Source: Nitrospirota bacterium
GTDB lineage: Bacteria; Nitrospirota; JAOUDF01
Length of the DNA: 6,364 nucleotides
Assembly (NCBI GenBank): GCA_029859385.1
Contig: JAOUDF010000144.1
Coordinates: 1-6,364 of the forward strand
Direction of reading: 5' to 3'
This document shows, in pieces, positions 1 to 5,447 of this stretch. Both the position numbers and the translations under genes were made by a program. Each line of letters starts with the position of its first letter. Within the stretch, counting starts at the first letter, position 1. Below the pieces are notes generated by a model. It had not been told where the DNA came from. It saw only the letters and a program-made list of their open reading frames with translations, and did no database searches.

Positions 1-110
1 TGGTAGGTCCTTAGTACCCTGTTACCGTACTTGCCGCGGTCCGTTGATGCCCCCACCACGCCGAAGGCCGGTGACTTGAGAAAAATCTCTATCTGGTCCT
101 GGGTAGTCAT
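1..110 (-). CDS. CoA-binding domain protein (YccU-like), 5' part only
   Basis: This is the N-terminal 36 codons of a gene that continues beyond the left edge. Translated from the ATG at 110-108 it begins MTTQDQIEIFLKSP and continues with AFGVVGASTDRGKYGNRVL. The hydrophobic strand followed by VVGAS, then a KYGN/RVL stretch, is the nucleotide-binding start of the small Rossmann-fold CoA-binding family (CoA_binding_2, YccU-like), usually about 130-150 residues. Members bind CoA or acyl-CoA in the cytoplasm, and their physiological role is mostly unknown. The start is well supported: a near-perfect Shine-Dalgarno AAGGAGGG lies at 121-114, about 4 nt from the ATG. The gene is transcribed away from the repeat-protein gene at 429. 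Function is inferred from this short fragment only. Confidence 0.8.
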   Translation of the reverse strand, partial: MTTQDQIEIFLKSPAFGVVGASTDRGKYGNRVLRTY

Positions 111-155
111 GATCCCTCCTTAATTAGTATGTCGATATATAAAAGGTGCAGTTTT

Positions 156-171
156 GAAACATAAATGTTTC
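156..171. promoter_or_regulatory. 16-bp inverted repeat, possible operator or activator site
   Basis: GAAACATAAATGTTTC is a dyad with 7-bp arms (GAAACAT / ATGTTTC) around a 2-bp centre. A 2-nt loop is too tight for a stable RNA hairpin, so a dimeric DNA-binding protein site is the better reading. It lies about 45 bp upstream of the leftward ATG and about 185 bp upstream of the sigma-54-like promoter, a position usable for either gene. No known regulator consensus was recognised. Confidence 0.35.
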
Positions 172-246
172 GTGAATGCGAAGAAGGGCCAGGTTTCTGC
201 AAAAGGGCCAATGGCGACGATCTGTAAGGTTCATGCCCTTCGGGCC

Positions 247-262
247 GTTTCTATTGTGAAAC
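247..262. promoter_or_regulatory. Second 16-bp dyad with the same arms, opposite order
   Basis: GTTTC-TATTGT-GAAAC has 5-bp arms separated by 6 bp. The arms are those of the 156-171 dyad in reversed order, also 6 bp apart when counted as 5-bp arms. It is centred about 91 bp from the first dyad and about 80 bp upstream of the sigma-54-like promoter. Chance is possible in AT-rich intergenic DNA. Confidence 0.25.
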
Positions 263-340
263 ACTATCGTTGCGGTGGCGTAACGGGCTGTCGCGGCCAA
301 TAGATCAGACAAATCAACAGGATACGAAAAAAACGCCAGG

Positions 341-357
341 TTGGCACGCCTCTTGAA
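341..357 (+). promoter_or_regulatory. Sigma-54 (RpoN)-like -24/-12 promoter
   Basis: TTGGCACGCCTCTTGAA matches the consensus TGGCACR-N4-TTGCW at every fixed position except one: the -12 GC reads GA. Spacing between the -24 GG and the -12 element is correct. The predicted start of transcription would be near 368, leaving a leader of about 60 nt before the ATG at 429. The missing C at -12 is a real weakness because that position is highly conserved. No alternative sigma-70 promoter with proper spacing was found: TTGGCA at 341-346 and TACAAT at 361-366 are only 14 bp apart. Confidence 0.45.
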
Positions 358-373
358 GTATACAATAGCATAG

Positions 374-390
374 TCGCCAATGGGTGGCGA
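374..390 (+). other. Small hairpin in the leader of the repeat-protein gene
   Basis: TCGCCA-ATGGG-TGGCGA forms a perfect 6-bp stem with a 5-nt loop, just downstream of the predicted start of transcription. It sits about 27 nt upstream of the Shine-Dalgarno. It could stabilise the 5' end of the mRNA; no regulatory role is shown. Confidence 0.35.
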
Positions 391-428
391 AAGAAAAAGT
401 AGCAAAGCAGTACAAACGGAGGTGTGTC

Positions 429-962
429 ATGAGAAAGTTTATAACCACAACGGCGGCGATAGCAGGTCTTCTTACCATCATAGCAACGGGAACGGGTTTT
501 GCGCAGGAGGCTGAATACAGGAACGTAATGAATATGGAGCGCTTCGAGGCAGCCCTGGTTGACCAGGGTAACTGGGGGGCCTACAAGAACATCATCCAGA
601 AGGAGTACTTCATGCAGGCCCTGGCTGAGCGCCGGGTAACCGAAGGGGTCTACAAGAACGTCATCGATCGCACCCGCTTCGAGTTGGCCATGACTGATCA
701 CAGGACCGATGGGCAGTACAAGAACCTCATCGACCTCGACCGGTTTGAGCTTGCCCTGGCCGATCAGTTGAGGGAAGGAACCTATAAGAACGTCATCAAC
801 AAGGACCGCTTTGAGCTGGCGATGGTTGACCAGAGGGAGATCGATGGCTGGTACAAGAACGTGGTCGACCGCGATAGCTTCCTGGCCAATCTTGGCGACC
901 CTTGTCTGACCGACGAGGGCGACATCACCACCACGCTGATGGCCTACTGCTCGGTGAGATAA
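429..962 (+). CDS. Secreted protein made of six tandem 22-23 residue YKNVI repeats
   Basis: I do not recognise this 177-residue protein. Residues 1-25 form a Sec signal peptide: MRK, a hydrophobic core, then TGFA with likely cleavage before Q26. From Tyr30 on there are six tandem units with consensus YKN(V/I)IDxDRFELAxxDQxxxG, at residues 30-51, 52-74, 75-96, 97-118, 119-141 and a diverged last one from 142 to about 165. The tail carries two cysteines (C159, C174) that could form a disulfide. There is no membrane segment after the signal and no CxxCH haem site or lipobox. The chosen start has a good Shine-Dalgarno (CGGAGGT, 417-423). The same frame is open back to a GTG at 384, but that start has no ribosome site and would bury the signal peptide. 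The gene appears monocistronic: a sigma-54-like promoter lies upstream and an intrinsic terminator downstream. A periplasmic or surface location and a binding or structural role are inference. Confidence 0.88.
   Translation: MRKFITTTAAIAGLLTIIATGTGFAQEAEYRNVMNMERFEAALVDQGNWGAYKNIIQKEYFMQALAERRVTEGVYKNVIDRTRFELAMTDHRTDGQYKNLIDLDRFELALADQLREGTYKNVINKDRFELAMVDQREIDGWYKNVVDRDSFLANLGDPCLTDEGDITTTLMAYCSVR
516..923 (+). repeat. Six in-frame tandem repeats of 66-69 bp
   Basis: Units begin at the TAC/TAT codons near 516, 582, 651, 717, 783 and 852. Units 3 to 5 are the most alike: each has a Tyr-Lys-Asn opening, an Arg-Phe-Glu-Leu-Ala core and a trailing Asp. Unit lengths are multiples of three (66 or 69 bp), so the repeat is selected at protein level. 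Third-base differences between units show the copies are not recent. Confidence 0.9.
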
Positions 963-969
963 ACCAAGG

Positions 970-1002
970 CACACCTCCTCCCCACGCTCCGAAAGGGGTG
1001 TG
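970..1002 (+). other. 3' UTR hairpin preceding the terminator
   Basis: CACACC (970-975) can pair with GGTGTG (997-1002), with a further CCCC/GGGG possibility inside. It lies just after the stop codon at 960-962 and just before the terminator stem. It may protect the mRNA 3' end. It is not followed by a T-run, so it is not itself a terminator. Confidence 0.35.
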
Positions 1003-1009
1003 TTCAGAG

Positions 1010-1041
1010 CCCCATCGGTCAAACGACCGGTGGGGTTTTTT
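1010..1041 (+). terminator. Intrinsic terminator of the repeat-protein gene
   Basis: CCCCATCGGTC (1010-1020), loop AAAC, then GACCGGTGGGG (1025-1035) makes an 11-bp stem with one G-U pair. It is followed directly by six T (1036-1041). It lies between convergent genes, 8 nt from the stop codon of the leftward ABC-F gene. On the minus strand the stem is not followed by a T-run, so it is a clear terminator only for the plus strand. Confidence 0.92.
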
Positions 1042-1048
1042 ATTGTCG

Positions 1049-3055
1049 TTACCCCGCGGCCTGCTCGGCCTCTTCCAGCTTCAGCGATTCCTTCTCCCAC
1101 TCATCGTTGAGCCGCTCCAGCTTCCGCTTGATGCTTTCGTACTCTTCCATGGTCGAAAAGAATTTCGGCTGATTCTGGTAGAGGGAGGGATCGGCGAGGA
1201 GCGTTGACAGCTCGTTGCTCCGGGCGGTCTTTTCCTCGATCTCGTCCTCCAGCTTCTTTATCCTGTCCCGGAGCCCGGCGGTCTGCTTGTGGAGACGGTT
1301 GCGGGCCTCGGCTTCGGCCCGTTTCTGTTCTTTCGATTTTTTTGCAACAGATTCAGCGGCGCTTGCAGGCAACTCCGGTACAATCTCTGCCTGTTTCACC
1401 GCTGTTTTCCCTTCGGACTTCGGCTTTCCGCCTGTTTTTTCCTCCGCTTGCCCTTCCAGCCCCTTCTTGTACAGGTAGTACTCGTAGTCGCCGGGGTAGA
1501 CCGTGGCCTTGCCGTTGTTTACCTCCACGATCTTGTTGGCTACCGACTGGATAAGATGGCGGTCGTGGGTGATGAGGCAGAAGGTCCCTTCATACGATTC
1601 CAGCGCCTCTTCGAGCACGTCACGGGACTGGATGTCCAGATGGTTGGTGGGCTCGTCCAGCAGCAGGAAGTTGGCGGGCCGGACCAGCATCTTGGCCATG
1701 GCAAGGCGACAGCGCTCGCCGCCCGAGAGGACGCCCACCTTTTTGTCGACGTCGTCGCCGGAGAAGAGGAACGAGCCCAGGATGGTGCGCCAGAAGGTCT
1801 GCCCCTGGTCGGGGGCGGCGATGGCCATCTCCTGAAGCACTGTGTTCCGCTCGTTGAGCAGCTCCAGCTGGTGCTGGGCGAAATAGGCCCGGCTGACGTT
1901 GTGCCCTATCTTCAGCTCGCCGCTGTCGTGGGGGATGGCGTCGGCCAGTATCTTCAACAGGGTCGATTTACCCGCGCCGTTGGGGCCGACGAAGGCAATC
2001 TTGTCGCCCCGCTGGATGGTGAGGTTGAGGTCGGTGTAGACGATGTTGTCGCCGTAGCGCTTGCCCAGTTCCTTCGCCTCGGCCACAACCTCGCCGGAGC
2101 GGGGCGGCGGCGGAAACTGGAACTTGACCTTTCTCCGCTCCTGCTCCGTCTCTATCCGGTCGATCTTTTCCAGCATCTTCACCCGGCTCTGTACCTGCCG
2201 CGCCTTGGTGGCCTTGGCCCGGAAGCGGTCGATGAAGTCCTGGGTCTGTTGTATCTTCTTCTGCTGGTTGGCCCGCGACGCCTCCATTATCTCGCGGTTC
2301 AGCTCCCTCGCCTCGAGAAACTCGTCGTAGTTGCCGGTATAGGCTACCAGCCGCCGGTTATCGATCTCCACCACGCGGTTGACCACCTTGTTGAGGAATA
2401 CCCGGTCGTGGGAGATGAGGAGAACCGCGCCGGAGTAGTTCTGGAGGAACCCTTCGAGCCAGATGACGGTTTCGAGGTCCAGGTGGTTGGTCGGTTCGTC
2501 GAGCAGCAGCAGGTCGGGGGCCGAGAGGAAGAGCTTGCACATGGCCATCCGCATGAGCCATCCGCCGGAGAACTGCGACACGGCGCGGGAGAAATCCTTC
2601 TCCTTGAACCCCATGCCCGCAAGGATCTTCTTCGCGTCGGACTCGATATTGTAGCCGCCGGCCTGCTCGAATCTGTGCTGGAGGTCGCCGTATTTTTCGA
2701 GCAGCGCCAGGTGTTCCGGGCCGTCGGGAATGGCCGCCATCTCCTCTTCCAGCAGGCGGAGCTGGTGTTCGATGGTATTGACGTGGTCGGCGACGGAGAG
2801 GACTTCCTGGAGGACGGTCTTGTCCGAGGGGATGGAGAGTTCCTGGGCCAGATGGCCGACCAGTACCTGCGTTGCCCGGGCAACCTGGCCCGAGTCGGGC
2901 TGCTCCTCGCCGGTGATGACGGAGAAAAGGGTCGACTTCCCCGCGCCGTTGGGGCCTACGAGACCTATGCGGTCCTGGGGGCCGATGGTCAGCGACGCCT
3001 CGGCAAAAAGGATGCGGGAGCCGTACTGTTTGGTTATATTGCAGAGGGAGAGCAT
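1049..3055 (-). CDS. ABC-F family ATPase (ribosome-associated, YheS/YdiF-like)
   Basis: A full-length 668-residue ABC-F protein with two ATP-binding cassettes on one chain and no membrane segments. Cassette 1 has Walker A GPNGAGKST (34-42), signature FSGGW (162-166), Walker B LLLLDEP with catalytic Glu187, and H-loop His216. The inter-domain linker at about 274-291 reads IDRFRAKATKARQVQSR, the helix that in characterised ABC-F factors reaches the tRNA in the ribosome. Cassette 2 has GPNGAGKST (357-365), LSGGE (443-447), LLLDEP with Glu468, and His497. A charged low-complexity stretch (about 540-590) leads to a C-terminal coiled coil (about 590-665). All catalytic residues are intact. The family binds the E site of the 70S ribosome and helps translation or ribosome rescue; some members give antibiotic resistance, which cannot be decided here. 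The start fits the family (MLSL.NITKQYG) although the ribosome site is weak. It lies 123 bp downstream of the TPR gene and may be co-transcribed with it. Confidence 0.95.
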   Translation of the reverse strand: MLSLCNITKQYGSRILFAEASLTIGPQDRIGLVGPNGAGKSTLFSVITGEEQPDSGQVARATQVLVGHLAQELSIPSDKTVLQEVLSVADHVNTIEHQLRLLEEEMAAIPDGPEHLALLEKYGDLQHRFEQAGGYNIESDAKKILAGMGFKEKDFSRAVSQFSGGWLMRMAMCKLFLSAPDLLLLDEPTNHLDLETVIWLEGFLQNYSGAVLLISHDRVFLNKVVNRVVEIDNRRLVAYTGNYDEFLEARELNREIMEASRANQQKKIQQTQDFIDRFRAKATKARQVQSRVKMLEKIDRIETEQERRKVKFQFPPPPRSGEVVAEAKELGKRYGDNIVYTDLNLTIQRGDKIAFVGPNGAGKSTLLKILADAIPHDSGELKIGHNVSRAYFAQHQLELLNERNTVLQEMAIAAPDQGQTFWRTILGSFLFSGDDVDKKVGVLSGGERCRLAMAKMLVRPANFLLLDEPTNHLDIQSRDVLEEALESYEGTFCLITHDRHLIQSVANKIVEVNNGKATVYPGDYEYYLYKKGLEGQAEEKTGGKPKSEGKTAVKQAEIVPELPASAAESVAKKSKEQKRAEAEARNRLHKQTAGLRDRIKKLEDEIEEKTARSNELSTLLADPSLYQNQPKFFSTMEEYESIKRKLERLNDEWEKESLKLEEAEQAAG

Positions 3056-3094
3056 GGGAACTTCGGGGTTATTTCACTGGTTTGTATAATGAAT

Positions 3095-3163
3095 TGTCAT
3101 TCCCGCGAAAGCGGGAATCCAGGGTTCTGGATGCCCGATGAAACCATTCGGGCATGACGGACA
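3095..3163. repeat. Composite palindromic repeat (REP/MITE-like) with three hairpin arms
   Basis: Three adjacent hairpins are visible. Arm 1: ATTCCCGC-GAAA-GCGGGAAT (3099-3118), a perfect 8-bp stem. Arm 2: ATCCAG-GGTT-CTGGAT (3117-3132). Arm 3: ATGCCCGA (3131-3138) and TCGGGCAT (3148-3155) around a 9-nt loop. The outer ends TGTCAT (3095-3100) and ATGA at 3154-3157 are complementary in part. Extragenic repeats with a TCATTCCCGC..GCGGGAATCCAG core are dispersed in many proteobacterial genomes. The element sits between the TPR and ABC-F genes, where it could affect mRNA stability. No target-site duplication or transposase is seen. Confidence 0.8.
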
Positions 3164-3178
3164 TTCTGTCGACGGAGC

Positions 3179-3907
3179 CTAGCGCCTCATTGCGCGGCGT
3201 CCCCGCATTCCCGCCATCTGGCCGGGGTGCTGCGGTTGGCGCATCTCCATCCTCTCGAGGTGGAACTGGTACCACATCTCGCCGTAGGGCTTCATCTTCA
3301 TCTCCTTCTTGTTCTGAAGGTTGAGAAGGTTTGTCTTCAGCCGTTCATCACCGGGGCATTTTTCAGCGCCGCGGGAGAGGACATTGATGGCGCCTTCGCG
3401 GTCGCCCTGCTTAAGAAGGCACCAGGCATAGACATTCCAGAGAAGACTCTCTTTGGCGGAGCCTTTTACCGTCTTCTCGAAAATCGCCTTCATCTTGTCC
3501 ACTTCCTTGCGCTTCATATGCAGGATGGCCAGCATGGCCTGGGCGATCCAGTGCTTGGAGAAAGATTTCTCAAGATAAGGATAGGCATTGGCGAAATCCT
3601 TGGCGATGTAGTAGATGGTGCCGATCTGCCCGTTGAGCTGCGCCTCGACGAAGAACTGCCATTTGTTGTAGGCGTAGCCTTGTTTCATGATGCTGATGGC
3701 TTTTTCGACATTATTCTGGGTGAGGGGTTTCTGGGCCTGCTCAATCAGTTCGTTGATCTTGTTCATGACCCGCTTGGTCAAGAAGTAGTTGGCTGCGACG
3801 GCGGCGATGACGAAGAGGGTGATATTGAGCACCCAGTGGCTGTCCAGAAGATGCAGGACCACGTAGGTGACGATGCCGACGAGGGTGGCGATAATAAGGT
3901 TTATCAT
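3179..3907 (-). CDS. Membrane-anchored tetratricopeptide-repeat (TPR) protein
   Basis: A 242-residue protein. Two hydrophobic helices at about 3-21 and 26-43 form an N-terminal hairpin membrane anchor, followed by KR-rich residues and an alpha-helical solenoid (about 50-200). The clearest TPR unit is at about 155-198 (W.VYAWCLLKQGDREGAINVL and on through ECPGDERL-like spacing: here EKCPGDERL). Earlier units (about 60-150) are diverged. The tail (about 205-242) is rich in Met, Arg, Pro and Gln and ends GMRGRRAMRR. The ATG has a good Shine-Dalgarno (AAGGAG, 3920-3915, 7 nt away) and a strong promoter just upstream. TPR solenoids bind other proteins; the partner is unknown. A cytoplasmic placement of the TPR part is inferred from the positive residues after helix 2. 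The next gene downstream is the ABC-F factor, but a functional link is only a possibility. Confidence 0.85.
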   Translation of the reverse strand: MINLIIATLVGIVTYVVLHLLDSHWVLNITLFVIAAVAANYFLTKRVMNKINELIEQAQKPLTQNNVEKAISIMKQGYAYNKWQFFVEAQLNGQIGTIYYIAKDFANAYPYLEKSFSKHWIAQAMLAILHMKRKEVDKMKAIFEKTVKGSAKESLLWNVYAWCLLKQGDREGAINVLSRGAEKCPGDERLKTNLLNLQNKKEMKMKPYGEMWYQFHLERMEMRQPQHPGQMAGMRGRRAMRR

Positions 3908-3945
3908 GAATAAACTCCTTGGGAACTGGGAACTTTAAGGGGCGT

Positions 3946-3974
3946 ACTATAACAGATATGGGGGCTCACTTCAA
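3946..3974 (-). promoter_or_regulatory. Sigma-70 promoter of the TPR gene
   Basis: On the minus strand, TTGAAG (3974-3969) is the -35 and TATAGT (3951-3946) the -10, with exactly 17 bp between. The -10 matches the consensus at 5 of 6 positions and the -35 at 4 of 6. Transcription would start near 3939, giving a leader of about 32 nt that includes the AAGGAG ribosome site. It makes the TPR gene, and probably the ABC-F gene, independent of the MFS gene upstream. Confidence 0.7.
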
Positions 3975-4017
3975 TCGTTCACTCAAATTCCTTAAATAGC
4001 GGGAATGATTATGATCT

Positions 4018-5279
4018 CTAAATTGTCGTTGTGGCAGTGTGTCGAGGGTCCTTTACCTTCATGACGAGCACCGCCAGCGCCAGCGTAGGAAGCAAGAAAG
4101 AGGCCCAGAAGAGGGCCTGCCAAGAGGCGACGTCGACCAGCAGTCCGCCGATGATGGGTGACAGGGAAAATACCGGGGCCGAGAAGGCATAGGTGGCGCT
4201 TATATACAGGGGGCGGTCTTCGGGGGAGCAGAATTCGAGGATGATGTTCATGGTGACGATCTGGTTGGCGCTGATGAAGGCGCCGATCAGCACGAAGACA
4301 AGGTAGTACCAGTGGATGGAAGGCGCAACCAGCGCCACGAGAGGGGCCACGATGCAGAAGAGGGTCGAGACGACGAGGCTTCCCTTGTAGCCGCTGCGAT
4401 CGCCCACTGACCCCAGGCGACATAGGCGATGGTTTGCGCGAACATCATGACGGCGGTGAATATCCCCGATATGCTGTCCGTCTGGTTAAAGTGCTGGACG
4501 CCGTAGACGGCGTAGAGGCCCAGTGCCAGGTTCGAGCCCGACACCAGCATGTTGAACATGATGAACCAGTAGAAGTTCCGGTCGTGGCGGATGGTCGTCG
4601 GGATCGCCCGCATGAAGTCGGCGAACTTCCTCTTGGCCTTGACGACGGGCTGGGCCGGTTCGCGGGTCATGGCGAAAAATCCGAGGGAGACGGTCATAAA
4701 GACAAAGCTCAGGGCGAAGAGAAGGGCAAAGTTGGTGGGGAAGGTTCCCTTCTCGATGAGGTAATAGGCCGCGAAACCGGCGGCCATGCCCGCAAGGCGG
4801 CCTACGGCGAACCGTACTCCCATAAAGAAACCCCGCCGCTGCAACGGAATGATCTTGCCGATGATGTCGAGCCACGGCGGCATGACCAGACCCCATGAAA
4901 TGGTGAAAATGGCGTAGAGGCCCAGAAACAGCGTAATATTGAGGGCCGGACTGTTGTCGCCCAGGTACCATGCAAAGATGGCGAGAAAGAGCCACGGTAT
5001 CCGCATGGCTGCGCCGATCCACGTGGCGGCCGGTTTTTTGCGCGGCAGCGATTCGATATAGTGGGCGGAGAGGAGCGGGGGCAGGGTGATTCCCAGCATG
5101 GTGATGGCGGGGATAAGGCTGATGATCATCTTGGAGTCGGTGAAATTGTTGAGGAACACCGGCAGGATGGTGAGGTCGGTGCAAAAGGCCAGCCCGATGG
5201 AAAAGAGGAGACCGTCGGCCCAGCTGACGCCGAGGTTCCATCGGTAGTTTTTTTCTGCGTAAGCGTCAAAGTGCTCCAT
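4018..5279 (-). pseudogene. MFS permease interrupted by a one-base frameshift
   Basis: Together two overlapping frames encode one major facilitator superfamily transporter of about 420 residues, the usual size for 12 membrane helices. The first frame starts at the ATG 5279-5277 (an in-frame TGA lies three codons upstream) and reads true to about residue 290, ending ..TIAYVAWG. It then turns into Ser/Arg/Trp-rich nonsense and stops at 4287. The continuation SVGDRSGYKGSL.. is in the next frame and runs to the TAG at 4020-4018 with clear hydrophobic helices. Restoring one G in the GGGG run (CCCC on the plus strand, 4411-4414) rejoins W-G-S and gives a multiple of three. The N-terminal half has several long hydrophobic segments and an RRGFFMGVR loop. 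The substrate cannot be named. If the deletion is real, the last three or so helices are lost. A sequencing error in a homopolymer is equally possible. The ribosome site is weak (GAGG, 5287-5284). Confidence 0.85.
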
Positions 5280-5447
5280 GAGGCCTCAGTGTAATTCCGG
5301 TGGTGTCGGAAGTAAAACTAATTTAATTGAGAAGCTCTCATTTTCTTGATCGAATTGACGAATTAATGGTAAAAGCATAATTATTCAACCAAGCATTCCG
5401 TTGTTCTGACGTCCCATAAGACCTGTCGAACTATTTCAGGGAGCCCT
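5280..5447. other. Divergent intergenic region between MFS and porin genes
   Basis: This AT-rich 168-bp region must carry promoters for both directions. It contains a 5-bp inverted repeat TGAGA-AGC-TCTCA (5328-5340), a CGAATT direct repeat (5351-5356 and 5359-5364), and the plus-strand promoter candidate at 5355-5381. No leftward promoter could be assigned with confidence. Confidence 0.5.
5355..5381 (+). promoter_or_regulatory. Possible sigma-70 promoter of the porin gene
   Basis: TTGACG (5355-5360, 5 of 6 to consensus) and CATAAT (5376-5381, 5 of 6) are separated by 15 bp, shorter than the ideal 17. Both hexamers are good but the spacing weakens the call. The leader to the ATG at 5448 would be about 60 nt. 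Confidence 0.4.

Larger units (their letters stand above)
111..428. other. Gene-free divergent intergenic region (318 bp)
   Basis: I find no convincing gene here between the CoA-binding gene (leaving leftward) and the repeat-protein gene (leaving rightward). It holds two 16-bp dyads (156-171 and 247-262), a directly repeated AAGGGCCA (184-191 and 203-210), a short GCCC-TTC-GGGC hairpin (235-245), a sigma-54-like promoter (341-357), and a 6-bp hairpin in the presumed leader (374-390). An A-rich segment lies at 391-418. I could not recognise a sigma-70 promoter for the leftward gene with confidence; a TATATA at 140-135 (minus) has no good -35 partner. Confidence 0.7.

Noticed and set aside
235..256. 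Terminator from GCCC-TTC-GGGC followed by TTTCT
   Set aside because: Only a 4-bp stem, a broken T-run and no gene ending upstream on that strand.
124..405. 93-codon minus-strand frame upstream of the CoA-binding gene
   Set aside because: It begins at a TTG without ribosome site, overlaps the promoter and leader of the repeat gene, and its composition looks non-coding.
380..425. Cyclic-di-GMP (GEMM) riboswitch suggested by GCAAAGC near 402-408
   Set aside because: The rest of the conserved core and the second paired stem are absent; only a short simple hairpin is present.
384..428. Upstream GTG start adding 15 residues to the repeat protein
   Set aside because: No Shine-Dalgarno; it would place a basic stretch before a textbook signal peptide that has its own ribosome site at 417-423.
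516..923. CRISPR-like array
   Set aside because: Repeats are contiguous, coding, of 66-69 bp and diverged at third bases, with no spacers.
264..1100. Long open frame on the minus strand opposite the repeat-protein gene
   Set aside because: It is the complement of the repeat gene, crosses its terminator, has no ribosome site and no recognisable domain. Its own repetitiveness is a shadow of the plus-strand repeats.
3071..3100. Promoter for ABC-F using the repeat end (ATGACA, 18 bp, TGAAAT on the minus strand)
   Set aside because: The -10 is poor and the start would leave only about 8 nt before the ATG.
1289..3157. Very long open frame on the plus strand opposite the ABC-F gene
   Set aside because: Val/Leu/Gly/Asp-rich reverse-complement shadow of a clearly coding ABC-F gene, caused by high GC and codon bias. 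No start signal.
3227..3913. Plus-strand open frame opposite the TPR gene
   Set aside because: Shadow frame with no ribosome site; the minus-strand gene has promoter, Shine-Dalgarno and domains.
4287..4420. Programmed frameshift in the MFS gene
   Set aside because: No heptameric slippery motif or downstream structure was seen, and the product of the first frame ends in nonsense sequence; error or mutation explains it better.
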